Shown one piece after another: positions 34,301 to 38,267 of a stretch of DNA of 64,000 bases. The DNA is from Cyrtodaria siliqua (Eukaryota; Mollusca; Bivalvia; Adapedonta; Hiatellidae): NCBI GenBank assembly GCA_037043455.1, contig JAWPHD010003266.1:1-64000 (forward strand). The letters are read 5' to 3'. The notes under the pieces are model-generated. The model had not been told where the DNA came from and ran no database searches. It worked only from the letters and a program-made list of their open reading frames with translations. The position numbers were made by a program, and so were the translations under genes. Every line of letters begins with the position of its first letter. Position 1 is the stretch's first letter.

Positions 34301-34825
34301 CATATTTGGTGACCTTTTAACGCACTTGATGAAAATTCTTCCCCGCACTATGTTACATTGTATAAATCCGCCAAAGGATTCCTTTTGGGAAAATCACAAA
34401 TTTCCGATTGAACCGATTTGCATGTAGGTAAATCGGAGAGGAAGCTCTCCCAGTATGATTACAGAGGTGAAATTGTATATGTACACCGTAAAGCAGATTG
34501 GTTGGGCTAATCCAATCAGTTGATTCATAGCGTTTGTTACTGTTAGCATTGTGGTTCCCGGGGGCCCCCGTTTGGTCACGGGGCAAATAATAGGGGCACT
34601 GCAGATCGCTTTGGAGGGGTAGGCAGAGGGGTAGAATCCCCCCCAAATTCATGTTCATTTTATCATTTTTTGTTCATGTTCATTAATGGTCTTCATCATG
34701 ATCCCTGCATTGTTTCAGGTGCCATCTCGCTCACATCAAAGGAGCAGTGGCAGAAAAACAATAAACGTGGCTCCAGCGTAAATGGAGTTTCTACGATAGA
34801 ATTTGAAGCAACTCTGCAGTTCAGG
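10180..34825 (+). CDS. Gene A: sushi-repeat + LU (Ly6/uPAR-like) domain protein, partial and damaged
   Basis: Exons that join in phase: 10180-10356, 11519-11689, 15426-15596, 16466-16636, 17053-17223, (17995-18245 broken), 20019-20198, 22985-23076, 24767-24841, 26646-26763, 27255-27343, 30866-30937, 31667-31800 (frameshift), 34719-34825. Sushi exons encode about 57-residue extracellular modules, phase 1 at both ends. Each LU domain uses three exons with phases 1-0, 0-0, 0-1. The start lies upstream of the window, so signal peptide and any anchor are unseen. Sushi and LU domains are extracellular binding modules; the ligand cannot be inferred. Two broken exons mean it is either a pseudogene, an allele with assembly errors, or a gene that skips them: the broken sushi exon can be skipped in frame, the frameshifted LU exon cannot without losing the domain. 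Confidence 0.7.
10440..10600 (-). mobile_element. SINE fragment, reverse orientation
   Basis: 'GGGCCGCCCGGTTTCC' through 'AAGTGTCTTACCTAAGAACA' and 'GTGAGTCTTGAACCTCC' is the reverse complement of the body and B-box side of the tRNA-derived SINE at 36461. Confidence 0.6.
10978..11089. repeat. Inverted repeat (hairpin), arms about 46 bp
   Basis: 'ACTGACCCCCTACAGAAATA' at 10978 pairs with 'TATTTCTGTAGGGGGTCAGT' ending at 11089. A weaker relative ('GGTGACCCTCTATTATTC..') lies at 10675-10735. Confidence 0.8.
11345..11475 (-). repeat. Dispersed repeat, reverse copy
   Basis: Reverse complement of the family at 6565: 'AACAGTCTCAATCAAACCGA', 'CTGCAATATTTCGTATTTAT', 'AAAGGTCCACTCTCATACTC'. Confidence 0.65.
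11519..11689 (+). CDS. Gene A sushi exon 2
   Basis: Acceptor 'TGTTATTGTAG', donor 'AACAG|GTGTAA', phase 1 to 1, 57 codons. The module reads CGHSLRVTNGHVHLSAYTVG.., ..ATYSCNSGFALSGSHTR.., TCQSNGQWSGTAPACV. The 9-base string 'GTGTAACAG' is duplicated at the donor, so a second donor nine bases downstream would add three residues without changing frame. Confidence 0.88.
11908..12240. repeat. Bivalve-type dispersed repeat, copy 1
   Basis: It starts 'TTTTAGCTCACCTGAGCC' and runs through 'CCGTCTGTCTGTGCGTCCG', 'CAACAATTGCTTGAAAAAC' and 'AAATTTGTCAAAAT'. A second copy is at 18402. I associate this family with bivalve genomes. Confidence 0.65.
12335..12750. repeat. Minisatellite, about 27 bp unit, about 15 copies
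   Basis: The unit is 'ATATATAACATGTGGCACAG' plus 'AGCTCTC'. The period is a multiple of three, so open frames run through it on both strands; they are by-products. Confidence 0.9.
12962..13115. repeat. Tandem repeat, 46 bp x 3
   Basis: 'AATCGTACACAGCAAAATGC' followed by 'GGAGCTTATCTCAGACTATATCACTT' in three nearly identical copies. Confidence 0.9.
13570..14060. repeat. Minisatellite, about 34 bp unit, about 14 copies
   Basis: The unit is 'GTAAATTCATATAGGAGTCC' followed by 'ATGTCATAGTTCAT'. Confidence 0.9.
14335..14560 (-). mobile_element. SINE copy, reverse orientation
   Basis: 'AACGGCTCATCAACACATTA' through 'GGGCCGCCCGGTTTACG' and 'CTTTGAGTCTCGAACC' is the reverse complement of the SINE at 36461. 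Confidence 0.65.
14630..14900 (-). mobile_element. Penelope-like element tail, reverse orientation
   Basis: 'AAGTAGCATTCAAGGAGGAC' and 'GGCTACCGCCTTGGAACGGT' are the reverse complement of the tail at 9040. Confidence 0.65.
15165..15345 (-). repeat. Possible retroposon tail
   Basis: An (AAT)n run followed by 'AAAACTTTATTTAACGAGAG' looks like the reversed 3' end of a LINE or SINE. Weak evidence. Confidence 0.35.
15426..15596 (+). CDS. Gene A sushi exon 3
   Basis: Acceptor 'TTTGTTTTTGTAG', donor 'AACAG|GTGTGG', phase 1 to 1. The module reads CGHSLSVTNGHVRISAYTVG.., ..ASYSCNSGFALSGSHTR.., MCQSSGQWSGAAPACV, with all four sushi cysteines. Together with its downstream intron it is the near-identical twin of the 17053 exon block, so it arose by recent segmental duplication. 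Confidence 0.9.
15597..16205. repeat. Duplicated intron block (partner 17224-17830), with reverse SINE
   Basis: Base-for-base similar to 17224-17830 apart from scattered changes and small indels. Shared marks include 'AAGACGGTGTGAAACTGCAT', 'TTTACAGTTACTTTATCACA' and 'GTGCTCGGACGATA'. The middle (about 15760-15985) is a reverse SINE, so the SINE was already there before the duplication. Confidence 0.85.
16203..16376 (+). pseudogene. Two truncated sushi exon fragments
   Basis: 16213-16275 carries 'CTTGACAAACGGACAAGT' and 'GTAGTAGGATATGA'; 16305-16365 carries 'TTCCTTAGCCTAATAAACGG' and 'GGGTAGGAGA'. Both are remnants of the first third of a sushi exon with internal deletions. Confidence 0.55.
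16466..16636 (+). CDS. Gene A sushi exon 4
   Basis: Acceptor 'TTTGTTTTTGTAG', donor 'AGCAG|GTGTAG', phase 1 to 1, 57 codons. The module reads CERSLSVANGQVHISAYTVR.., ..ATYSCDTGFTLSGSATR.., TCQSDGHWSGAAPKCL. It is the most diverged of the five near-identical repeats but keeps all four Cys, the Trp and the Gly-Phe-x-Leu turn. Confidence 0.88.
16920..17046 (+). mobile_element. SINE-like repeat ending at the exon 5 acceptor
   Basis: 'TATCTCGATGTACGTGGAGG', 'GCCTGTTAGGCGCCATATAA' and 'GGTGCGCCTTAAAACCCAAT' recur at 34843-34965. The (CAATT)n tail runs straight into 'TTTTGTAG', the 3' splice site of the sushi exon at 17053. Confidence 0.75.
17053..17223 (+). CDS. Gene A sushi exon 5
   Basis: Donor 'ATCAG|GTGTGG', phase 1 to 1. 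The module reads CGHSLSVTNGHVHISAYTVG.., ..ATYSCNSGFALSGSHTR.., TCQSNGQWSSAAPACV. Unlike its relatives, its upstream intron ends in a SINE tail, so the polypyrimidine tract is only 'TTTTG'. Confidence 0.88.
17224..17830. repeat. Duplicated intron block (partner 15597-16205)
   Basis: Same order and sequence as 15597-16205, including the reverse SINE (about 17390-17605). The segment around 17310-17385 is also the source of the inverted insert in the exon at 17995. Confidence 0.85.
17834..17920 (+). pseudogene. Truncated sushi exon fragment
   Basis: 'CTTAGCCTGATAAACGGACA' and 'ACAGTGTTGGTGATTATGCT' match the first half of a sushi exon and then stop. Confidence 0.5.
17995..18245 (+). pseudogene. 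Gene A sushi exon 6, broken by an inverted intron insert
   Basis: Acceptor 'TTGTTATTTTAG' and donor 'TACAG|GTGTGG' are intact and both exon halves are sushi-like (CESSLNMTNGHVHISTDTV, then ATYSCDSGFVLSGS, CQSSGQWS). Between them, 18055-18138 replaces a few bases with sequence that is the reverse complement of the intron at 17310-17385. Net gain is 80 bp, so the frame shifts, and an in-frame TGA appears at 18126. As all neighbouring exons are phase 1, skipping this exon would restore a normal message. Confidence 0.88.
18402..18740. repeat. Bivalve-type dispersed repeat, copy 2
   Basis: 'TTTTAGCTCACCTGAACC', 'CCGTCTGTCTGTCCGTCTG' and 'CAACAATTGCTTCAAAAAAC' match 11908-12240. Confidence 0.65.
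18770..19085. repeat. Minisatellite, 21 bp unit, about 15 copies
   Basis: The unit is 'ACTAAACGCGGTAACAATCA' plus T. The 129-codon open frame on the reverse strand is only the satellite read in a multiple-of-three period. Confidence 0.92.
19100..19660. repeat. Dispersed repeat, two to three tandem copies
   Basis: 'GGTTTTATTAAGTCGGTTCA' with 'GAGAGGTAATGTACTATGCA' recurs about 245 bp later as 'GGTTTTATTGAGTTTGTTCG'. 'GAAGCAACAAACACAAACAA' and 'CATTCGGGGCGACTTT' also repeat. Further copies near 33540 and reversed near 9770. Confidence 0.65.
19840..20005. repeat. Short diverged tandem repeat
   Basis: 'TAGTCTATTTTACTGTTAAT' and variants recur about six times just before the exon at 20019. Confidence 0.6.
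20019..20198 (+). CDS. Gene A sushi exon 7, diverged class
   Basis: Acceptor 'TTCTTTTACAG', donor 'AATAAGC|GTAAGC', phase 1 to 1, 60 codons. The module is the most canonical sushi domain here: CKPLQDPLNGYVEHQ.., ..GSTAIYSCISGLTLIG.., SSRTCEASSVWSGAEPVC, with the Pro after the first Cys that the other copies lack. A short STPNK linker then leads into the first LU exon. It is clearly older than the near-identical exons upstream and was not part of their recent amplification. Confidence 0.92.
20215..20765. repeat. Minisatellite with a 5' splice-site consensus in each unit
   Basis: The units are 28 bp ('GTAAGTCCTGTATTTTATAT' plus 'AGTACGAG') or a 20-bp short form, about 20 in all. The junction between units reads GAG|GTAAGT, a strong 5' splice-site consensus. 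The array starts 17 bp after the real donor of the sushi exon at 20019. Confidence 0.92.
20880..21260 (-). mobile_element. Penelope-like reverse transcriptase fragment
   Basis: On the reverse strand, pieces in different frames read 'FLLDNIFIRYGKTVYPRLLV', 'GTNCAPLVEDLFLYCY' and, further on, 'YDMLNIDPFFAHMV'-like sequence. This is the 'IYIRFG..YRQ.VGIPMGTNCAP' core of Penelope-like reverse transcriptase. Frames are broken and the element is dead. Confidence 0.7.
21400..21545 (+). repeat. Dispersed repeat, forward copy
   Basis: 'ATTGCATTCTCGGTTTGATT' and 'GTTCATGAACGGTAGTGAAA' match 6565-6740. Confidence 0.6.
21546..22734. other. Intronic stretch, nothing recognised
   Basis: No exon, RNA or tandem structure that I can support. 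Confidence 0.35.
22735..22930 (-). mobile_element. SINE (40680 type), reverse orientation
   Basis: 'GTGGTAGAGGCAGACCACCC', 'GGTAGAACCAGTACTTTATA' and 'AAGCTCCCAGTGGGATTC' are the reverse complement of the SINE body and B box at 40680-40890. Confidence 0.65.
22985..23076 (+). CDS. Gene A LU domain 1, exon a
   Basis: Donor 'GACGAG|GTAAGG'; acceptor 'TTATATAAAG', weak in pyrimidines but preceded by 'ATTCTTCTTTATATT'. Entry phase 1 fits the carried C of the 20019 exon, exit phase 0, 31 codons. The peptide reads PEPSMLRCRACEKVP, then DQCNLLIQCNDDE: the 'LxCxxC....C.....C' opening of Ly6/uPAR domains. Equivalent exons are 27255 and, in gene C, 61625. Confidence 0.8.
23520..24010. repeat. Tandem repeat, about 200 bp x 2.5
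   Basis: 'AAAATATGACCTTGATCTTG' and 'TGAGGCAATCACATA.AGTTA' with 'GTTACCTAA.CAAG' recur at about 23535, 23740 and 23910. Confidence 0.75.
24767..24841 (+). CDS. Gene A LU domain 1, exon b
   Basis: Acceptor 'TTGTATTCTCTTTAG', donor 'AAGCAG|GTAAGA', phase 0 to 0, exactly 25 codons: ECYMDHIENSVTRQS.., FTAGCRSKQ. The pattern 'xCYM...............GC' is the middle strand pair of an LU domain. The gene C exon at 62151 has the same length and phase, and the gene A exon at 30866 is one codon shorter. Confidence 0.85.
24890..25125 (+). mobile_element. Penelope-like element, N-terminal fragment
   Basis: 'GGAAAGCACTCTATGCTTTC', 'AGTTGATCGACGAGGAAGCA' and 'GACAAGGAGTCGGATCACGT' match 27720-27845 of the longer copy. 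Confidence 0.6.
25126..25870. repeat. Tandem repeat, about 145-155 bp x 5
   Basis: 'CTGGCCGGATTTCA.CGAAAC' starts units near 25135, 25290, 25422, 25578 and 25725. Each continues with 'GTAGTTG.GCATATCATCGCC' and 'GAGTTATGGCCC'. Confidence 0.85.
25969..26187 (-). other. Orphan ORF, possible coding fragment
   Basis: A 72-codon open frame on the reverse strand begins MFNKDSMDSDAKIRV and contains GFMEFVVWDGDISCSG and YDETLCSALSKVAGEH before a low-complexity 'QVPQVPRVPQV' end. The non-repeat part has a protein-like composition, but I recognise no family and no splice partners. Confidence 0.2.
26646..26763 (+). CDS. Gene A LU domain 1, exon c
   Basis: Acceptor 'TTTTTAAAAATGTAG', donor 'ATACAG|GTATAC', phase 0 to 1, 39 codons. 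The peptide reads ACQSSHGRRSDQVTCSECC, then ADKTAALGCNSKLCG: the 'VxCxxCC......CN' ending of the LU fold. With 22985 and 24767 it completes one domain with all expected cysteines. The last part of the exon together with its donor is triplicated downstream (see 26711-26887). Confidence 0.88.
26711..26887. repeat. Tandem triplication of an exon end plus donor, 59 bp x 3
   Basis: 'AACTGCGGCTCTAGGTTGTA' to 'AATACAGGTAT' occurs at 26711, 26770 and 26829. The second and third copies are closer to each other than to the exon copy. Each carries a possible CAG|GTAT donor; 59 is not a multiple of three, so use of a downstream donor would shift the frame. Confidence 0.92.
26893..27240 (+). mobile_element. 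Penelope-like element, C-terminal fragment and tail
   Basis: 'GYDPIILQRTARLVVNPFTV' and 'HFAFLFDC' translate from 26900-27000. The tail has 'GTTCTCTTGCTGCTTGGACT' and 'CTGCCAAGTCATTAGGTACT'. Confidence 0.7.
27255..27343 (+). CDS. Gene A LU domain 2, exon a
   Basis: Acceptor 'CTTTCTCATTTCAG', donor 'AGTGAG|GTCAGA', phase 1 to 0, 30 codons. The peptide reads DPTRTQCLHCDSPVNN.., SACQNIKTCSSSE, the 'CxxC....C.....C' opening of an LU domain. The carried G of the exon at 26646 completes its first codon. It sits between two Penelope-like fragments, which have invaded both flanking introns. Confidence 0.88.
27390..27590 (+). mobile_element. Penelope-like element, C-terminal fragment
   Basis: 'FVKLVKRLIKRGYDPIILKR', 'VVDPFTVHHYAFLFNCAMTG' in one frame, matching 29500-29650. 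Confidence 0.7.
27600..30150 (+). mobile_element. Penelope-like element, long decayed copy
   Basis: Read across frames, the segment gives in order 'CCYAPARHVITGNFDIV' (28073), 'LLPPRPRFSFRNLKSGIQEF' (28345), 'FVLVTADKAANNVIIV' (28407), 'YWIPKLHKYPYKARFISNS' (28750), 'YDFSTENIFVRYGSTVYRQS' (29000), 'VGIPMGTNCAT' (29058), 'KIYDKRDVFNFDIVNYP' and 'LHQGYRYHKLLKTF' (29315), then the C-terminal 'KRFIKRGYNPV' and the shared tail to 30150. This is the Penelope-like reverse transcriptase layout. Several stops and frameshifts and a deletion around the catalytic region ('YLDD' not found) make it inactive. Confidence 0.8.
30640..30860 (+). mobile_element. Penelope-like element tail fragment
   Basis: 'TTTAATGGGATGACAATAGG', 'CGTGAGGTTTGGTTTACCTA' and 'GTGAATGCTGCACTTCCTGT' match the tail at 29890. 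It ends just upstream of the LU exon at 30866. Confidence 0.6.
30866..30937 (+). CDS. Gene A LU domain 2, exon b
   Basis: Acceptor 'ATGACTTTACAG', donor 'ACACAG|GTAAGT', phase 0 to 0, 24 codons: MCLAKTIASSGNGLQYQS.., DCFLTQ. It keeps the 'xC...............C' pattern of the middle LU exon and joins 27255 in frame. Confidence 0.85.
31260..31640. repeat. Tandem repeat, about 95-105 bp x 4
   Basis: 'GAATTATGACCATAACCGTG' ... 'ATAGTGCTG' ... 'CTATCTGTGCCATGAAATGT' recurs four times, ending 26 bp before the acceptor at 31666. Confidence 0.85.
31667..31800 (+). pseudogene. Gene A LU domain 2, exon c, one-base frameshift
   Basis: Acceptor 'GATTATTTGTTTAAG', donor 'CTTCAAG|GTACAT'. The first part reads in phase 0 (VCLLLMSETGKKRDAG.., RDDAVRCNR) and the second part, one frame over, gives CCGDDGCNAITCEELQ, the diagnostic LU ending. 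The break falls in 'AGGTTGCTG' at 31748-31756, where one T (31751 or 31752) is surplus. Exon length is 134 nt where the phase pattern of the paralogous exon demands 3n+1. As it stands the frame hits TGA at 31763. This is either a real mutation or an assembly error. Confidence 0.85.
31801..32469. other. Intronic stretch, nothing recognised
   Basis: AT-rich, no supported exon. Confidence 0.35.
32470..33060. repeat. Dispersed repeat copy 2 (partner at 3881-4870)
   Basis: Same block order as 3881-4870. Here 'GTGTTATCTAATAAATAGAA' is continuous, so this copy preserves the site before the inverted-repeat insertions seen at 4262-4752. An (AAAC)n stretch at 32524-32545 and three diverged 'TCGGCAAAGCC.CGTATC' copies near 32942-33020 are internal. 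Confidence 0.7.
33530..33650. repeat. Dispersed repeat copy (19135 family)
   Basis: 'GAAGCAACAAATACAAACAA' and 'GTCTGTTCATGAGAGGCAAT' match 19135-19230. Confidence 0.6.
33651..34718. other. Intronic stretch, no supported gene
   Basis: Open frames on the reverse strand (34072-34263 and 34353-34658) lack domains and splice partners; nothing else recognised. Confidence 0.3.
34719..34825 (+). CDS. Possible gene A exon after LU domain 2
   Basis: Acceptor 'TCCCTGCATTGTTTCAG' is strong. Entry phase 1 fits the carried G of the exon at 31667, and 'TTCAGG|GTGAGA' is a fair donor with exit phase 0. The peptide reads AISLTSKEQWQKNNKRGSS.., VNGVSTIEFEATLQFR, with no domain I recognise and no cysteine. 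If the donor is not used, the frame ends at TAG 34838-34840, so it could also be the last exon. Confidence 0.45.
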
Positions 34826-34842
34826 GTGAGAAGGTTCTAGGC

Positions 34843-34965
34843 CCATTTTCCATATTGTATCTCGATGTACATGGAGGATGAGCCTGGCATGTTCATGCCT
34901 GTTAGGCGCCATATAACCTTTTCATGTGTTGGTGCGCCTTAAAACCCAATTTTAATTCATTGTAG
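34843..34965 (+). mobile_element. SINE-like repeat (partner at 16920)
   Basis: 'GTATCTCGATGTACATGGAG', 'GCCTGTTAGGCGCCATATAA' and 'GGTGCGCCTTAAAACCCAAT' match 16920-17046. Confidence 0.75.
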
Positions 34966-36460
34966 ACTTTATCCTTTGTTCACTTTGTGCGTGTGATTTG
35001 ATGCGTGTCAGTGTACACACGTACACCAAAGACCTTCGGAATAAAGCGCACCAAAACATGAAGATTACAAATTCCAAAATTAGAATAGTATACGCTGAAA
35101 ATATACTGTAAGTTTTGTTGAAATAACATTGAGAAGTAACTCAAAATCCATTATTAAACGAATAGATAGTTAAAATGAAAATAATGTTTCATTTCTCTTT
35201 TTGGCCTAATGTCTGGAGGTCTCGATTTCTAATCCCGTGTTGATCAGGACGGTGATGTTTTTTCGATGTTGCCACAAAACGAAAAATGATGACCTTGTAA
35301 AGGTTCTCTCTTTATATACGGGTTTACGACCATGTTTCACAATCTTGGATTTGGTAGTAAACCAAGTGTATAACCCATCCCGTTTGCTTTAGGCATACAC
35401 CCTCTAGCCTTATACAGAGCCATATTATCTATAAGCGATCAAATTTACCGTAGGTCATCATTTAATTTCTAGCCATCGAGAAGTGCAGAACGTACAGGTC
35501 TGTACACAGGTAGCATTATGATTTACAAAAGAAAAAAACGGCCTCCGACCTTCTATTTTACAGTCCGACGTTGTAACCAATGTAATACATAGGGATTAGT
35601 TAACTGCTGATATAGATTATAGGGAAATCCTTCACGAGATGATAGGCGTGTGGTTATTTTTACGAACGAGCGTAAGCGTATGTGAGTGAAGAATTTCCAT
35701 ATAATCGATCACAACAGTTAAATAATCTATTTAATATAACATTTCATTTTTAATCAGATTGTGTTTAATTTTAACCTAAATTATTCACTTTTTTGAACAT
35801 TATCGACGTATGACGTCGACCTCAGCAACACTTTATTGACGTCATAACTCAACGTCACAGTTAGTTATTTTTGTATACGAAGTTAGTTATTAATATTTAG
35901 CGATTATGGATATTCTTTCACTGAAAAATCCCAGTCTTTCACTCACATAAATGTAATAAAGTGACTTCTTGAGAAAATAGTATATTTATTTCAATATATC
36001 ACTATGAACAAAAAAAGTATAACGTATGCGTTACATGTAGACGATTTTTAATAATGGGTTAGTTTGTGGAAGCTTTGTTCAAGTCACACACCTATAGTCG
36101 TCGATATGGAGATGATGGGAAGGTAAAGTGAAGAATTAAAAGATAAGTTTTTATTTGGTCTTAGGTATACATTATTATACATGTTAAAGGGAACATATTC
36201 AAGTAGTTTCAATTACTAGTAAACGATTTACACCTGATCTATTACAAAGGGAATTTCAGTGACCATCCTACAATATAATATAGAAGTCAAATTTACGTAA
36301 ATTGTACAAGTGATTATCATATGGGCCATATTTATGTTCATGTTTTAGTTGTATTCAGACTCAAAACCGCTTCGGAGTTGCCGTTAAGGCAATCAACTAT
36401 GCATTTTAAATGAATTACAAGTGATCTTATAGTAAATATGTAATTTCTTTACTTCATGAG
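34966..36460. other. Intergenic or intronic stretch, nothing recognised
   Basis: No exon, tandem repeat or inverted repeat that I can support. Confidence 0.35.
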
Positions 36461-36785
36461 GGCTGGCGTGGCGCAGTCGGTAGCGCGGCGGATTTGTAAC
36501 TAGAGGCCCCGGGTTCAATCCTACGTGGTGCCACTGAGTTCCGTCGGTGTGTTCTTGGGCAAGACACTTTCCCTTAGCCTCGTCCGTCGGATGGGGACGT
36601 AAACCGGGAGGTAAACCGGGCGGTCCCGTGTATCGGTCTATCCACCGAGCACGTTAAAGAACCATAGGAATCTATTAGATAATAAGAGTAGGGCAGGTTC
36701 CCGGATTCCTATGTATCCTCCCCCTCTCTCTGGGGCGGCTCTACTGTCTTGATGAGCCGTTAAACAACATTCAATTCAATTCTTT
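36461..36785 (+). mobile_element. tRNA-derived SINE, full-length type copy
   Basis: The head has a box A-like 'TGGCGCAGTCGGTAGCGC' and a box B-like 'GGGTTCAATCC' at tRNA spacing. The body follows with 'TGGGCAAGACACTTTCCCTT' and 'ACGTTAAAGAACCATAGGAA', and the tail is 'CAATTCAATTC'. Reverse copies of the body lie at 10440, 14335, 15760 and 17390. It is a retroposon, not a functional tRNA gene: the head does not close as an acceptor stem. Confidence 0.85.
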
Positions 36786-37204
36786 GCTTCATTATAATAC
36801 TCAAATATAATGGGTGCCGAAACGTCTAGGGTAAAAAATAAAATAGATGCCGATTCGTCTAGGTGTCGAAATGTTTTGTGCCGAAACCTCCTGAATCGAT
36901 CTTGATCACCCAGACGTAAAAACTTGAGAATTGTCTGCATTTATTAATAAACATTTTTCATGTAATGATCATTGGGACCCTGCTTTAATTAAATATACTA
37001 CATACACAATAGATTTCGTCTTGAGAATAACATATTGGAATGACCCTCCAGATGTATCAGTTTATAGACCTTCATGTCGCACACGTAAATAACCAGGTGT
37101 GGCGTAATATCTTTTATTATTAATTTAACTAAGATTCCATCTCAGAACTTTAATCTCGTTTTTTTATTTAGTGGATGATAATTTTTTTCGTGTGTGTGAG
37201 CTAT

Positions 37205-37230
37205 ATTTATATATATATATATATATTTAG
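37205..37230. repeat. (TA)n microsatellite
   Basis: About 12 TA units. Confidence 0.9.
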
Positions 37231-37494
37231 TGTTATAAATTCTAAAAAACACCACCAAGATTCCGTAGTGTGATGGGTAAACCTTTATGTATAATGCCTT
37301 TATATAAAACCGCATGGTCTATAGTTCAAATCCCGGTCCAAGAAACCGTTCTTACTTTATGAACTATATTCGGGAGCCGTATCGATGGTACCTGTACGAA
37401 GGCTAGATAAAAATGTGATATTTGACCCAACGATTTCTGGCTTATATACCTATCTTTTGAAAGTTGGTCGATTTGAAAGGACTTCACCTGTGAC

Positions 37495-37940
37495 GTCTTC
37501 ATATTCACGATTTAGTATCAGTTCACACGAATTTGGGGTTAAGTTACCATGTATATGAAACAAAAGAAATATCCGCACGTTTCATGCAAAAATACAATCT
37601 GACAATGAAAGTGTCAAATGTAAACAAGGGTACCAATCTGTCAAAACTTGTATCATCCAACGGCGATTTCCTGTCTGCACTCTTAGCCGAATTGCTCCAA
37701 ATACATCATAGCACATCGGATGGAATAACAAATATTCAATCGATAGATAAACTTAAACATTCATCATGTGAAAAATGTACCCAAAATGTTCATTTTCGCA
37801 AATCGCCATGCGCCAAGGGACAGAACTCGTTTTACGCTATTCGATTTCAACCAATTCACCGTGATCAGCGGCCCATAAGGCTTCATATGCATTATGCTGA
37901 GCTACGCACATCTCGATGTTTTAATCAACCAACTCGATGA
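37495..37940 (+). other. Orphan ORF, possible terminal exon
   Basis: Open from after TGA at about 37492 to TGA at 37938-37940, about 148 codons. It contains MQKYNLTMKVSNVNKG, SKLVSSNGDFLSALLAELL and HSSCEKCTQNVHFRKSPC. Possible acceptors 'GATTTAG' and 'TATCAG' near 37513-37520 would need a carried phase-1 base, which does not match the exit phase of 34719-34825. Length and composition are unusual for chance in such AT-rich DNA, but I recognise no family. It ends about 200 bp before the promoter of gene B. Confidence 0.35.
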
Positions 37941-38140
37941 GACCATACTATACCTATTACTTGTACGATCCAGTTTGATCACTCCGCCTATTTTGAGTAA
38001 CCTTGATAATTTGATAAAATTGATAAATGTGTTTGTTTAATTGTACATGAAGAGATGTGATCAACAATCGGCATATGCAGGTTAAAGATTACATTTTGAC
38101 CGAAATAACAGCTCCGTTTGGTTAAACATATATAAATATA

Positions 38141-38148
38141 TATAAAAA
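38141..38148 (+). promoter_or_regulatory. TATA box of gene B
   Basis: 'TATAAAAA' lies 57 bp upstream of the ATG at 38198. With the usual 25-30 bp spacing, transcription would start near 38170 and leave a very short 5' leader, unless an untranslated exon exists upstream. Confidence 0.45.
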
Positions 38149-38197
38149 TAACTTGATACGGCTTTAACCATTAGTTTATTTATAAGAGAACGGAATA

Positions 38198-38267
38198 ATG
38201 AGGACGCTGTGGCTAGTCGTGTTTATTAGCGCCATCTTGGTCGTCATTGTGGACTCGTTCATTGAAG
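38198..38267 (+). CDS. Gene B exon 1, signal peptide
   Basis: ATG then MRTLWLVVFISAILVVIVDS, an ideal hydrophobic signal core; donor 'GAAG|GTCAGT', exit phase 1. This is the first ATG downstream of the TATA box, and the joined frame stays open to the last exon. Confidence 0.88.

Noticed and set aside
34072..34658. Reverse-strand ORFs of 63 and 101 codons
   Set aside because: No domain, no paired splice sites and no continuity between them.
36461..36540. Possible functional tRNA gene
   Set aside because: Boxes A and B are present but the acceptor stem does not close, and the sequence continues into a SINE body found in several copies.
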